Below, piece after piece: positions 35,204 to 47,797 of a stretch of 64,000 bases of DNA (position 1 is the stretch's first letter; each line of letters opens with the position of its first letter). The translations under genes were made by a program, and so were the position numbers. Under the pieces are notes generated by a model. The model searched no databases, was not told the DNA's origin, and saw only the letters and a program-made list of their open reading frames with translations. This stretch comes from Daphnia pulex (Eukaryota; Arthropoda; Branchiopoda; Diplostraca; Daphniidae), in NCBI RefSeq assembly GCF_021134715.1, contig NC_060021.1, positions 5,270,001 to 5,334,000 of the forward strand. The letters run 5' to 3'.

Positions 35204-38200
35204 ATGGCTAACGTAGCCCAACTCATCCGTCGACAGAGTAGCCGTGAGCTGCTCCGAGTGCCCCTCGATCGCCTAGAACTCCGTGAATTGCAGCACCGAT
35301 TGTTGCCAACTCCTAGCGATCAAGCGAATGCTGGTCCGGCGCTCTACGGAACGACTAATGCCGCCTTCGTGGAAGACGGCGGCGCCCCTTCATCGTCGTC
35401 ACCATCCATCATCCAGCAGCAGGTAAAAAAAAATTATTTTTCTTATTCAGACACATCTTTTATCAATGCCTGACAAATGGAGAGGGGTCGTATCGATTGT
35501 GGTGTTGAATTTGATACACGGGAACTCTTTGCAGACAATTCAACGTCTCGAGAAGATTAGGAAAGTGATTTCCCATCTGTAAAGTGTTTGTCTATTTAGC
35601 TACCCGGTGGCGGAAACGGGCGCTCCTGCTCAGCATATTACTTTCCGCAAAGAGTTGCGACGGAACCTTTTCGTCGGGAGGATTCCGGTAGAACGGGTAG
35701 GGGGAGCACACATGTCGCTTGGGTTTGTTGATCCGACCCTCGATTGATTGCGCAGGAACGAGATAGGGAGGGAGCGAAGAATAGGACGGAGATTGTGGGG
35801 ATGTTCCGATTTTGTTGGGCGAGCGTCTTTTCTTTTTTTTTCTGTTTTTCAATAACATGAGCTGCTCCTTGACTCTACTTTTTCAATCTCGTTTCATTAT
35901 ATAATGTAATATATTACTATACGGGACCGTACTTTATTGACATGCTTATTAATGGTCCTTTTTTTATTCGAAGGAATTTTATATGATGGAATGACGTCAC
36001 CGATTCTTTTAGATCCATTTTTTGTTGTCCTTGGCGAAATCTATCGTTTCTTTTTGTCCTAAATTTAATTTCTTCAAATTGCTCAACAATGGAAAAAGGA
36101 ACGTGGCTGCTCTCATTGTCGTGTTGCTGTCTGGTTTACTAGTTTATGTCAATGAAGGGAGTTGGCCAATTAAGTGTAGTTCAATGAAGCGAGCCGCCAC
36201 GTTTGGCCTCTGTGTCTCATCTTGTGATTATCATTGAGGTCCAGTTGTTACCAGTCGATTATTGCAACTATGGCAACAGGGAGCAAAATAACAACATGAC
36301 GTCTGCTACTTTGACAAGCATATCCAATATCCATAGTAAACGATTGATTTATGATAAAAAATGTATAGCTAAGTTCCCAAGCGTCAACGACCGATGGTTG
36401 TCCAAGAAACAGAACGTTTTATTTTTGGTGTTATGGTCGAATATTGATTAACGTCAAATGTGACAGAGTTTTTTGCTTGGACTGAGTAAACTGGGATAAA
36501 AACAAAAGTGCTGGCGATCCTGAAAGAAAAAGACGCAAACGAACCGCAAACTAAAGTCACATGAGAGACAAATGGCTCGCCGGTCGTTGTCCCACGTCCT
36601 TATCAGTCGAGCTACAAGACCACAGACAGCGCTCGGGAAAAGTACTGATCCCGCACCAATTCCATCTGTCGCTGCAGTTGTTTGGGTTCGAGCCAAGCGG
36701 AACAACACAGTCGCTGTTGTCGCGTACAACGACTGTAACTTGGTTGTTGCTTTTCGTACTCAAAAGAGAAAGAGAGCGGAACTTTTGGGTTTTATATTGA
36801 CTTTAAATTTGGAGATGATGGAAAAAATGTCACTAACACGACTGGTCCCAAATTTTATTCAACGGCCGATAAAACAGGTTTCATCATGGCGGTTGTGGTG
36901 GGTTTGAAAGAAATAAACGGATGCAGCGGATGATAATATAACAAACTAGTCGACAGGGCAAAATCGATCAAATCTTTCCATTCCGCTTGACGCAACCGTG
37001 GGGTAGGGATTGATTTTGAATTCGCCTTGCAGCCATCCATCGTCAGTATTAATGTCGTCGATCAATCACACATGGAAGAAGATGATGACAATAAAGACAA
37101 CATTGCCCGCTTACTTTTTATAAGATTTCAAGACCATTTTAAGCCCAGCTTTATTTCGGTTTCGTCTTGATTATCTTTTTTAGCCATTCCTTTTTCTGGC
37201 GTTTTTTCACAGCAAAAGTTTTATTGATTCCCCCAATTCGAGAATAGTTTACGTTCAAATTCAACTGTAAAAAAAAGCCCTTTCGCTGTTTCATGATTAG
37301 ACATATTGTCGAAAAAAAAATGGGTTGCACCCTTACTTGAAAGTTGTATTCTCCTCATTAGTATCTCCAGTTTATGCACAGTCGTCCTGCTCAGCCAAGT
37401 CTTGTTCTTTAGCTTTTTATTCTTCCCCTTTTCTCTGTTTCATTTGTTACGTCTTGCGTTGAAAAGAGAGATGGAGGGTAGCGGGTAGCTTTTCTTTCTT
37501 GTACCGAAAGATTAATAGTTGAATACCCGTAGGAGCACTTTCAGACTCTGTTGAACAACTTTCAGGTCTTTAGGGATGAGAAGCCAATTTTTTATAAAAA
37601 GACGACCGAGTACACACATTTAGGGAGCAAAAACAACTGGCTATTTTACTGCAGAAGGAAATGCTCATTTACTTCTTCTAGTTTAAATAATAGGAGAATG
37701 AATTGGCATGGGGGAATAACGACTGTGGTGCTTGGAATCCAGTATAAAGATAAAAGTATTGCAGATCTTTAATATCAGATAGACACGATTCATTCATAGC
37801 TCTTTTATGTACATCATAAAAAACATCTGCTTGGCAAGATCTTGCGCTTGAGCTTTCCGACCGCGTACTTCATACAAAAACGGTACCAATGACTATTGTT
37901 ATCATTTTGCTTTTATTTGGTCACGTAAAAACCCAATAACCGAATCGGTTGCCAAGTGTTGTTCTGACGTCAAGGAATGTGTTTGATGTGCATGCCAGTC
38001 TTTTATGGTTCATAAGACATTGAATAATTGACAAGCATATATTCGATATATTCATCGATCACGACAGCATTTAAACTTGGGGTCGAGCGGTGCATCTAAT
38101 ACTGCGTCATCAACCGCCCGCAATCGTTTGACAAGTCTGGATCGGATCGACGAGAAGGAAGAACACATCAACGGTGTCACCGGAGGAACTGCCGGTATAA

Positions 38201-41200
38201 TAACATCGTCGGATGATAATAAAGGGGTGGACGTAGAAGGTGCAGCAATTGTTGGTCAGACGCCATCCGGAGCCGATCCCTCTTCCGGCGACGAGCGTGA
38301 GAATTGGGACAGCAAACTCTCGTTTCTTCTAGCCACTATTGGCTATGCTGTCGGTCTTGGCAATGTCTGGAGGTTCCCTTATTTGGCCCAGGTAAAGTGA
38401 TCATGTCGTACTAATTAAAACTATTTAACTAAAACGTCTTATTTAACTAATCGACTAACATTTGCATATCTATATTACTAACTGACAACAGAAAAATGGT
38501 GGAGGTAAGCGCAAATTTTCATTCCTTGTTTTCTATAGAGTCGATTGGTTTAAAACTCGAATTCTTTTACGTCCAGGTGCTTTCCTCATACCTTATGCCA
38601 TCATGCTGGCCGTGGAAGGACTGCCGATCGTATTTCTAGAGCTAGCTATCGGCCAGCGTCTTCGCAAAGGAGCCATCGGAGTCTGGGCTCAGATTTCTCC
38701 TTACCTGGGTGGCATTGGCATAGCATCCACCGTCGTCTCTTTCAACGTGGCCCTTTACTACAACACAATTATCGCTTGGTGTCTCTACTACCTCTTCCAG
38801 GTACCTTTCTCATTCCAATTTTCAAGTAGTCCAATTGACTTATTACTTGGAACCAAAACGAAAACAGAGTTTCCAGTACCCGTTGCCGTGGTCCGAATGC
38901 CCCAAAGAATATTTTGAGAACGGATCGTACGCAATCAACATGGAATGCAAACAGAGCAGCCCGACGCAGTACTTTTGGTACAGGGAGACTCTAGACATAT
39001 CGCCTGATATCAACACACCACAGAGTTTCAACTGGAAAATTACCCTGTGCCTGTTTATCGCCTGGCTAATGGCTTACCTATGCATGGCCAAAGGTATACC
39101 AGTGTCATAATATTCTATTATAGTATTTTACAGAAATAATGCATCCGATTCTTGTGCAACAGGGATTGCCTCTTCCGGAAAAGTCGTTTACATTACGGCC
39201 ACATTCCCCTACATTGTTTTGATCATCTTTTTCGTTCGAGGTACGTACACCAATTTTCTATCAACTCGTTCTTATAGTTAATGTTCAAAGCTGTTAACAA
39301 TGCCCACGTTATAAATAGGAATGACGCTGCACGGAATGGCTGACGGATTGGCTCACTTATTCACTCCAAAGGTAATAGACGTCGCTACTAATAACAGAGT
39401 GTACTACGCGTAGTTGATTGTCGTCTTGTGAAAAGAACGTGTGCCATACTGTACCGCTGAATAGAAGGAAACAGCTCAGCCTGGCTACTTAGAGCGTATA
39501 GAACCCGACCCTCTTCTCGTATTGATTACAGTCATAGGGATCAAGTATTTATAGACCACACATACACACAGAGGCTAGGAATTCCTAGGAATTCAATCAC
39601 GGGTTTCCTGCGTGTTGATTCTGCTTTCGCTGTTAGCAGATGATGAATCGTCCTCGTGCCCGTTGTGCTGCAGCTACTTGAGATGCTCGTTTTGATCGAT
39701 TCCGGCTGTGTCAGAGTGCTGATTACATATTTGATTAATTCAACTCATTAACGCAGTGGGAAAAGTTAGCCGATCCCGTCGTCTGGCTTGAAGCTGGGAC
39801 GCAGATTTTCTTTTCTCTCGGCCTGGCGTTTGGCGGATTGATCGCATTCTCGTCGTACAATCCAGTCAGTAACCATTGCTACCGCGACGCCATCCTCGTT
39901 TCCCTCACCAACTTTTTCACTTCCATGTTTGCGGCAGTCGTCATCTTTTCCGTGATTGGTAATTTAACTCCGTGTGTTATTTAATTAAGTTGCCAACGAT
40001 TTCATTCTGTGTGTGTTGACGACAGGATTCAAAGCGAGAATGACGTACGAGAACTGTTTAGAGACTCGAAATCAAACCCTGGGCCGGCTCTTCGATACCA
40101 CCGTCATCGGAGTAAGCGATTTGGCCGGCGACACCATGGGGTCGGACGGGCGACATCTCAGCGCCGTACTGCAAGAACTACCCGTCTGCGATCTCCAGCA
40201 AGAGCTCGACAATGTATGCAATAATCAACCATATAGAAACTCAAGTTCATTCAGTTCACTAAGGTGTTCAGTTTTGGCTTTTGCTCATTTGCCACTCATT
40301 TGGTGCTTTGTTTGTTTGACGATGAATTCAGACGGCATCGGGTACCGGCTTGGCTTTCATCATTTGCACAGAGGCTGTCAATCAATTTCCATTGGCCCCT
40401 CTATGGTCCGTCCTGTTTTTCTTGATGCTGCTCACCCTGGGTATCGATTCCCAATTCGGCACACTCGAGGGCGTCATCACGTCCATTGTGGACCTCAAGA
40501 TTTTCCCACGTGTGCGTAAGGAGATACTCACAGGTCGGTGGTTATTTAAAACTTGGTGCGAAAGCTTACCGTTGGGAATCCATTTCTTTTTCTCCCCTGT
40601 AAAATATCGATTGCCATTTATTTTCCCGTGCGTCGCTGTGTATGCGCGTGATAAGCGCCCAAGTGGCCGTCCGAAACTTTCTATCCCACCTCAAACTTTG
40701 CTAGTTAAACTAATAATAATTCACGCGCGACGTCATATCATTACAAACGTGAATCCATCACGTCGATGGTTCACAACTGAATGAACTCGTGTTGCCCATT
40801 TGTGTTTAATCGATAATCGATTGTGGGTTTCTTCATTTTTGATTTCTCGACAGCTACCTTGTGCGGTTTCTGTTGCGTCCTCTCCATCATTTTCACCCAC
40901 GGCGCCGGCAATTACATATTCACGCTGTTCGACGATTTCAGCGGAAATGTCCCTTTGCTCATTATCGCATTCTTCGAGTGTATTGCCGTTTCCTATTTCT
41001 ACGGTCTTGATCGGTAAGTCGGCGTTTCATTCAATTTATAATCATTGCTGACGCCACACTTGCCACACGTCAGATTTGCTAACGACATCGAACTGATGAC
41101 CGGCTCCCGCCCCGGTATTTACTGGATGATTTGCTGGAAATATCTCTCTCCTTTGACCATGTTGATCATCGTCATTGCAAGTTTTGCCAAAATCATTGTC

Positions 41201-41610
41201 GAAGGCAGCGGATATCTGGCGTGGGTGGCCGAGGCAGGAACCACTCGTCACTTGGATTGGCCACCATGGGCTCAGGTGCTCATTGCTGTCCTCGTTTTGG
41301 TATCTGCCCTTTGGATTCCGGGCATTGCCATCGCCAGGTAAAACAAATAATATTATTGATTCATTTTGTTAGAATTGCCAAATATGATCGATTTTTTGTA
41401 TGTGATAGAATGTTTGGATGTCAACCACTAGCTGATGAACCGCCGGCCTGGTTTCCGGCCGACGAGCTACGTGAATTCCGCAAATTGACGGACGTTCACC
41501 ATCAACCATCGACCATGGAGAAATTGCTGTTTTGCATCCACGACGACGGCACCGAAGGCTTGTGTTTTCCGACGTCATCGTCCGCGCAGTCGAAAGCTAA
41601 CAGCCCGTGA
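35204..41610 (+). CDS. SLC6 sodium-dependent transporter (SLC6A15-20-like)
   Basis: Thirteen exons: 35204-35422, 38068-38391, 38492-38504, 38577-38800, 38868-39093, 39163-39240, 39319-39371, 39757-39958, 40026-40213, 40332-40533, 40854-41013, 41074-41337, 41409-41610; 784 residues. A plasma-membrane, Na+-coupled symporter of the neutral amino-acid/orphan branch (vertebrate SLC6A15-SLC6A20, insect blot-like). TM1 carries the Na+/substrate motif [15 protein letters not shown]; next come [15 protein letters not shown], the conserved EL2 block, [20 protein letters not shown] (TM6) and [14 protein letters not shown] (TM8). The unusual N-terminus (about 155 residues, Ser/Gly-rich) is long. The start is the first ATG of an open exon; the link of exon 1 to exon 2 across a 2.6-kb intron is in phase 0 but unproven. 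Confidence 0.9.
35423..38067 (+). other. First coding intron of the SLC6 gene
   Basis: 2.6 kb with no recognised coding sequence. Frames here are short and low-complexity. No repeats of note were seen. Confidence 0.5.
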
Positions 41611-43255
41611 CAAAAATCCAATGAATGTAAATCACTTCCGTTCCATCATCTCCGGTCGTTTTTTTTTCTTTCTTTTTAACATTTCCCCCCCAATCTTAAC
41701 CCCATGTCTCTTTGTCTGCTTCCTCTTCTAAAAATGAGCTCCTCGAATTCAGGCTGCTGAAAACGAAATCGAATGGCTGTCTTCAATTCTTTCTTGTAAA
41801 CAAAAAAATCGATGCCCCATTGTTTTTCAGCGGGCGGAATCCGGTCCTACGTTATATTATCGCGTGTGCGCAAGCAAGTGAAGCGTTAAGTCATTTATAG
41901 CTGACATCGCCATCTGCATTCACACCGTGTACATACAGCACGAAGATCGTGCTGTTGTCATCTAAAGGCAAATAATGAACAAAGGACTAGATTAATGTTC
42001 TGGAAAGGCTTTTCCTTCTTCCTTTTTCTCTCCAGCAATTTTCTAGTGGATCGATTCACCAACTTCATTTCTATTACTTTAGTACCTCTTATCTTTTCTT
42101 ATGATTCATTCGCTCACCGGTGACTGCCCAATGTAACTAACTCGGTTAACTCGGTGCAATTAATTAGACATTGATCGACCGTCGGTCCTTTACCGCTCGC
42201 TTAGCAACGTCGAGAGAAAACGCCACGGTCCCGGAGTCGACGTGTCGGCAATTATTTCCTTTCCCCTAAGAACGTTGAAAGAAACGAGAAAGAATGAGCT
42301 GTTGCTGTTGCTGTGATGTGTCTCTCTTTCATAATACTCTCCTTCGCTATTATAGGAGGATCTGTCGTTGGCGATCTCTTTTTTTTTTGTAACTCAGTGT
42401 GTGCAGTGTGTGTTCTATCATTTGTTAGCTGGCGATCGACCATTAACATTAAGTTGACGCATCCTAACAACGGTTTAACTTATACTTGGTTGATACTACT
42501 AGCTCTTTGTTTTCCATCTTTGTCTTTCCGACTCGTGTTATATTCTACTCTTAGACCAATCATTTCAATTGTCCTATTATCAACATTCAATGCGAAATCG
42601 ATAATTCCGCACAAAAAGCAGAATCTCCTAAATTTTCCTTTTGACCTTGTTGGCGGGTTTCATCCAGCTCCGAAAAATCGAAGCAAATGAAATACAATTT
42701 ATGGTAGTATTAAACAAGTTTAATGCCTTTTGGTTCATGTTGTGGTTTCGCTGATGGTGAATTTGTTGAGGTTTTTTTTACGGGTCTTTGGCTTCTGTGC
42801 AAGATGCTCTTTCACTGTATCATAAACTCGCATCTATTTATTATTCCATTTCAGTAGTTCCATCCATGGGATGGGAGTTGACTCTCGGGTGCAGTCTCCA
42901 TAATACCCTTAATATCCTATCAAATCTAGTACATAGCCTACATGATGGACGATGTCTCTATTCGTTGTAATAAATAGCCGATAAATAGTTGTCTCGTGGT
43001 ATTCGGGTCGATATTGTAAGCTTCCTTGTGGCGCAAGTTCCCGCACGCTAAATTACGTTTATATCCACTGTGTAGTTACTTCACTGGTCGAAATTCCTAA
43101 CGTATTTCAAAGTTCACTTCTTAATAGTCTCTCTCTTAGTTTGGCCACCACTCTCGTAGTCCATTGCTCATAGACCTTCTGACCTGTCGAATCGCAACTA
43201 GAATCAACTCCTGGCGGGAGCAATATAATACCATTGATATAATACCATGAACTTG
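41611..43255. other. 3' region of the SLC6 gene
   Basis: Probably 3' UTR then intergenic DNA. A lone AATAAA is at 42969-42974, far from the stop codon. No gene recognised. Confidence 0.45.
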
Positions 43256-43340
43256 AATAGTTCCGAGGGGTTGTCAACTCGATCCGAAGGTGTACGGATC
43301 TTAAATCCAAAAATCATTTTTTCAGATTTTTGGGATTTTT

Positions 43341-43420
43341 TCAGATTTTTTCAGATTTTTTCAGATTTTTTCAGATTTTTTCAGATTTTTTCAGATTTTT
43401 TCAGATTTTTTCAGATTGCT
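43341..43420. repeat. Decanucleotide minisatellite (TCAGATTTTT)n
   Basis: Seven exact ten-base units in a row from 43341 to 43410, with imperfect units on both sides. It sits near the left end of the 853-bp transposon. The opposite end of that element (43995-44060) carries related GGGATTTTT runs. Confidence 0.95.
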
Positions 43421-43846
43421 ATAAAGTCTTATTTTACCAGATGGAACACCCATTGATTGACGTGGCTTTACTTTACAGATAATTGTCCAGCGCTGGACAA
43501 TTTCTTTGCAAACCTCTGACAAAATTTGGAATGTAACTTTGTGCCCAGGTGAAAGTTTGAACTTGGACGGGCACCGTGAAAAGATAGATCCAAATATTTG
43601 TAGTTTTTCTTCTTTATTCATAATTTCGAGAACATCAGGATCACCAAGTACATCTCGGATGTACTCTTCAATCATGACACTTGACTCATTTACTTTAGCC
43701 AACGCACGAATTCCACTAAAATTGAGATCGTTAAGTATTTTTTTAATACTTTCAGGTACAATGACCTTGTTTTCTTTTAACAATTCCCATGTATCGTCAT
43801 CCTCTCTAGAAATACCAGAATTTATAGAAGTCATTTTTCCCATCAA
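43391..43846 (-). CDS. Unrecognised 151-residue ORF inside the 853-bp transposon
   Basis: A minus-strand frame starting MMGKMTSINSGISREDDDTW. The sequence looks like real protein: a charged helix-rich N-terminal half (ELLKENKVIVPESIKKIL, ALAKVNESSVMIEEYIRDVL) and a block FSRCPSKFKLSPGHKVTF that resembles a P-S-x-F-x-x-x-PGH-K segment I associate with uncharacterised transposon-linked proteins. It is too short to be a transposase and shows no DDE catalytic core. The last codons run into the minisatellite. Could be a captured host fragment or an accessory protein. Family membership is a guess. Confidence 0.45.
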   Translation of the reverse strand: MMGKMTSINSGISREDDDTWELLKENKVIVPESIKKILNDLNFSGIRALAKVNESSVMIEEYIRDVLGDPDVLEIMNKEEKLQIFGSIFSRCPSKFKLSPGHKVTFQILSEVCKEIVQRWTIICKVKPRQSMGVPSGKIRLYSNLKKSEKI

Positions 43847-44124
43847 AAATTCCTAGCATGGCACTGACAGCAGACAGACCAAGAGACAGACAGAAGCCCA
43901 AGGGGAATTATTAACACAGTAAGGGGAATTAGAATCGATAACGAAAAAAATCGATTCTTGTAAAATTTTGTCGATTTATTAAACCAAAATTCTTGGAATT
44001 TTGGGATTTTTGGGATTTTTTGATTTTTTGATTTTTTTTATTTTTGGGATTTTTTAGGGATTTTTTTGAAAAAATCCGAGGGTGTACGAGGATTTTTTTG
44101 AGTTGACAACCCCTCGAATAGTTC

Positions 44125-44955
44125 TCTTTGTATTGACGTTAACTATTCAATCAAAAGTAAGTGAATGTTATTTAGGCTACCGTTCACCACAAAAGCGCTG
44201 CCAGTTGTTTATTGTCTTGGAGGTTGGCAAGATCTCCAGGCCGATGCCATTTATTTCTTCACTTCACTCCCGAGGGGAAAACATCTCCACGTATTTTTTT
44301 TCTCTGAATGTTTTAACACGTCTAACCTTCTCTTCTATATCTTTTCTTAGCCGTGTGTTTGACCAAATCGCTTGTCGATTTCAATCGCCCTGTACAGCGC
44401 TGACACAAGCCGTTCTTCCAGCTGGCGCGATTTTGCTGCCAGAGGAAAGATTCTGTTACCGTTATGCAATGGAAAAGTGGGGAAGACTTTATATAGTGTC
44501 AACACTCAACGGTACGAAAAAACGGAGATAAAAAGGATAAAGTAATATTTTAACTTTTTCGTAAAAAGAGAAAGAAACGGTTTCATGGAAATGTACAGTG
44601 TAAAATGTTTAAATTTTCTCGAATTGAAAAGACTTGCTGGGCGAGCATACTATCTAGGAAAATAAATTATGGTATTTACCAATGGCAAATAAAAACCTTC
44701 CCTATGGCAATATAGTTGGGTCTGATAGACATTTCTGGGACAGACGCCGAACAATGTCACGATTTATTTGTCCTGACTTTTATTCGGACGATCAATCATA
44801 TCGCTCTATTATCCCCCTGGATTATTTTTGCCCACCAAAATTTGAGCAAGCTATAAAAGATGAAAGGAATTATACAAAAAAGAGGCTATAAAAGTACGTG
44901 TATCACAATGTCTGAAGAGAAATCGATCGAGCGTTTTACCCGAAAAATTTGAAAT
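44125..44955. other. Intergenic, no gene recognised
   Basis: AT-rich sequence between the transposon and the glycosyltransferase stop codon. A 69-codon plus frame at 44682-44891 is the only notable ORF and has no recognised relatives. Confidence 0.5.
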
Positions 44956-46128
44956 TCAAAAGAGCGGTATGATTTGCCCGTGGATGATGCGACCATCCAT
45001 TTTGTTGTATGTTTGGGAAGGAATATTAGTAATAACACAAAAACTGGGTTTGTCTGATAATTTTTCTGAAGTTGCTGCATGGCACGAATCGATCCGGCAG
45101 TGCAGTGATTGGCTTTGGAACGCCTCGACCAGTTCGGCGTCGTCTCCGGATGGACCGATGAAATAATCGCATGCAAACATATTTGGATGATTCCGCAGAC
45201 AGCATTTTAAGTGGTCGACGAAAACGGTGAAACGTGTCCGGATGTCGACGAGATTCACGCCGGATAGGGCTGCCAACATTCCCGTGACGTAAATGTCGTC
45301 AATCCAGAAAAAGGGGGAAGATTCAGAGTGTCTGACTAGTTGACTAGCAGCTTGGACCGTGGTGACGTAAGCCCATCCGGAGACGAACGGTGGATATTTA
45401 GATGGAGCGTAATCGTCTCGACTAACGTACCACTTGCTGGCCTTGTCTCTCACAGGATTCCGTTCGTCACCAGTCAACACTGCTCCCGCGATTTGCAAAC
45501 CTGTTAATAACTTGCTGCGAACGAGGTCAAGCAACTGAAAAAGATCGACCGCTATGTCGTCATCCATCTTCAAAATCAGCTGAGCTTGTGAGCAATAATG
45601 GGCGGAGTACTTTAAGCCCATGACGTGCTTATAACTCAGGTTGTGATACGATTCGATGAAATCCCCTTGAACGATATCATTGTAATTTATATGTTCTTCT
45701 TCAATGACGTGTTGATCCACTTGGTGGTAACCGGTTTGGGTGGGATTGATTTGTGCCAGCAGGAAAACTCGGGTGATATTGAACGTCCGCAACGCCTCGA
45801 TCGGTAGAGCTCTACGGAAAGCATTACGTAGTGCGACGTGACCCGGGTGTGACGTAACTATCACCAACAGGTCAATCTGGCGAGTACCGCACGCATCCGA
45901 ATTGAGCAAAAATTCAAAATTTTTCAAGTTCACCAAAGTCCAATTGGACGGATAAAATTGATGGGAACTGGCTGGTCTAGGTCTTCTCGGCCACTGCTGA
46001 TTCTTGGTGGCGTACAGGAAAAATAAAGCGACGCAAACGAAACAACAACACAAAGTTAAAATGCGTCGAAAAAGATGGTGATGACTCGAAATCATATCTT
46101 TAAAAAACTTATCTGCACCATCGCCCAT
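44956..46128 (-). CDS. Beta-1,3-galactosyltransferase-like enzyme, GT31 family
   Basis: One uninterrupted exon. I start at the ATG at 46128 (390 residues, beginning MGDGADKFFKDMISSH) because it places a type II membrane anchor about 22 residues in (LTLCCCFVCVALFFLY); the open frame extends to 46320 with a less plausible 454-residue form. GT31 landmarks follow: LLVIVTSHPGHVALRNAFR, HVMGLKYSAHYC, the metal-binding DxD-type motif LKMDDDIAV, a PFVSGWAYV segment and WIDDIYVTGMLA (equivalent of the family's EDVYVG). It should act in the Golgi, adding a beta-1,3-linked sugar from a UDP-sugar; donor and acceptor cannot be told. It is intronless, unlike the neighbouring genes. Confidence 0.85.
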   Translation of the reverse strand: MGDGADKFFKDMISSHHHLFRRILTLCCCFVCVALFFLYATKNQQWPRRPRPASSHQFYPSNWTLVNLKNFEFLLNSDACGTRQIDLLVIVTSHPGHVALRNAFRRALPIEALRTFNITRVFLLAQINPTQTGYHQVDQHVIEEEHINYNDIVQGDFIESYHNLSYKHVMGLKYSAHYCSQAQLILKMDDDIAVDLFQLLDLVRSKLLTGLQIAGAVLTGDERNPVRDKASKWYVSRDDYAPSKYPPFVSGWAYVTTVQAASQLVRHSESSPFFWIDDIYVTGMLAALSGVNLVDIRTRFTVFVDHLKCCLRNHPNMFACDYFIGPSGDDAELVEAFQSQSLHCRIDSCHAATSEKLSDKPSFCVITNIPSQTYNKMDGRIIHGQIIPLF

Positions 46129-46320
46129 CAACGATGGTGCGGAACACAGCAGGTAAAATCTAAAAGAATTGAAAATGACTAAACTGTGATGACCACTGAT
46201 GACCGACTGACGCGAAATGCGAGGAGAATCGAGTTGAAATAAGGGAGGTGGGGCTGACATGTTCCATTCGTCTGAGTAAGGAAAAAGAGAGAAAAGGAAG
46301 TATTCGAGGTGCATAACCAT

Positions 46321-47416
46321 TTAAGGGCATCTACAAATATGGCCATGTTTGAGGCGCTTTACGTTCGTCTATCGGATGGAATGCATTAAGGCAGCCTATC
46401 CTCTACTCTCTCTTCTGGTTTCCTCACGTCCCGATGTTTGCCTTTTCGATTCTCGTTTGTGAAGCTTCGGCCGAGTGCCAATAATTGTACGGAAGTGGTC
46501 AAACTCTAGTGGCATCACGTGTTGGGTTAGATGCAAAATGATCATTGAACTAATTTTACGACGAGATAAATAAATAGAGTAATTTATTAATAATCTTTAT
46601 GTTTTTTTTTGTAAACCAAAATTGGTAGAATTTAAAAAAAAAAAATTATTTTCGAGCCATTAAGGGGGAGGTCTGTCAACTCCATAAGAAAATTTCCCTT
46701 GGGCTGCGGCAACGGTTTTTCCGAGCTCCCCTTTTTCTCATCCTCCTTCTTTTGAACTGCTACGAGTTCTTTGCTGCCATCTCACGGCAAACATGTGACG
46801 TCTCATCAGTGCATGCAGAGTTATAGATGTATGGTAGAACAACTGCCTGTTAAATTTTCCTCTCGGAAATTTTTCCCAAAGTTGCAGCCAATATCGCAAA
46901 TCGAAAGTGGGAAAATGGGCTTAAGTATCGATTTAGACCTTATTGTCAGCGCCAACAGCGGCCATCTACTGAAACTTTGTTCATTTTGGTACTGGAAAAA
47001 AACAATGTGTTTCCCAACACACCCGCTGTGGCTCTGCAACTAAGGTCTGGCCAGAACACTTCCAGGGGGAAAAGGTAATGAAAGGCCTTTCCATATAAGT
47101 GGTTAAACCATACATCTATGGCTCTGGTGCATGAGTGCAGACTGCAGAAGAAAACCAGAAGAGGCTTCTCTTTTTCCTTTCTCAACCGGCGAGTCCATGA
47201 TGATTTCCCCCATATTTTCACCCTATCCCTCCCTTTTACCACCCTCAAAAAAGGAGGAAAAACGGGGAAATCAGCTGCTTTATGATTTGAAGCCTCGATT
47301 TTTCTTCTCATTGGCTCTTGCCCGGGCAAGGATAGGGAATTTGGCCACACCTCTCGCCTTCATGGCAGTAGGTACAAGTAGCTGATGACCTATTATAGGC
47401 TACCTGATGACCTACG
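46321..47416. other. Intergenic, no gene recognised
   Basis: No supported gene between the glycosyltransferase and the nested repeat elements. Frames at 46771-47043 (+), 46946-47350 (-) and 47131-47385 (+) overlap each other and resemble no protein. Confidence 0.5.
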
Positions 47417-47797
47417 ATAACAGATGGTCACGCCTATTGCACCTCACCGGTGAGGTACTCCAATGCCCAATACTTGCTATTGCACCTCACCGCGGCGTTG
47501 CCAAGTTTTAATATTTTTTCAAAATTTATTTTTCGTCTGCCAAATTATTTGACACCTCGTTCATGGTGTATTAGTATGGTGGGGGAACTTATGGTTGGAA
47601 TCGGCTATCTCGGCTGAAGCCAGTGGTCGCACCTGATAAGCGCTGCCTGGTGGACAATTGGGTGAACTATGAGCTAAAAACCCCCTTGAATGCTGTCAAC
47701 GGTTTGAAAATTCTCTAAGTCCGATTGCACATTGCTTGTGTTACTTAGTAACCTATAATATCCTATTTTGATTGTTATTAGACTAAGTAGATTTGTG

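Larger units (their letters stand above)
43264..44116. mobile_element. Complete 853-bp DNA transposon with 17-bp TIRs
   Basis: It begins with CGAGGGGTTGTCAACTC and ends with its exact reverse complement at 44100-44116. The direct repeat AATAGTTC flanks it at 43256-43263 and 44117-44124, an 8-bp target duplication. Subterminal GGTGTACGGAT / GAGGGTGTACGAGGAT blocks are also inverted relative to each other. Inside are a decanucleotide minisatellite and one minus-strand frame of 151 codons. An 8-bp duplication fits hAT or P superfamilies, but the ends do not match any terminus I recall. Perfect TIRs and duplication suggest a recent insertion. Confidence 0.9.

Noticed and set aside
40013..40519. 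168-codon plus frame within the SLC6 gene
   Set aside because: Its first part is the true exon 40026-40213; the rest is intron read-through and a wrong frame of the next exon.
43247..43456. ORF with repeated FFRFFQIFSD peptide
   Set aside because: Pure translation of the ten-base minisatellite.
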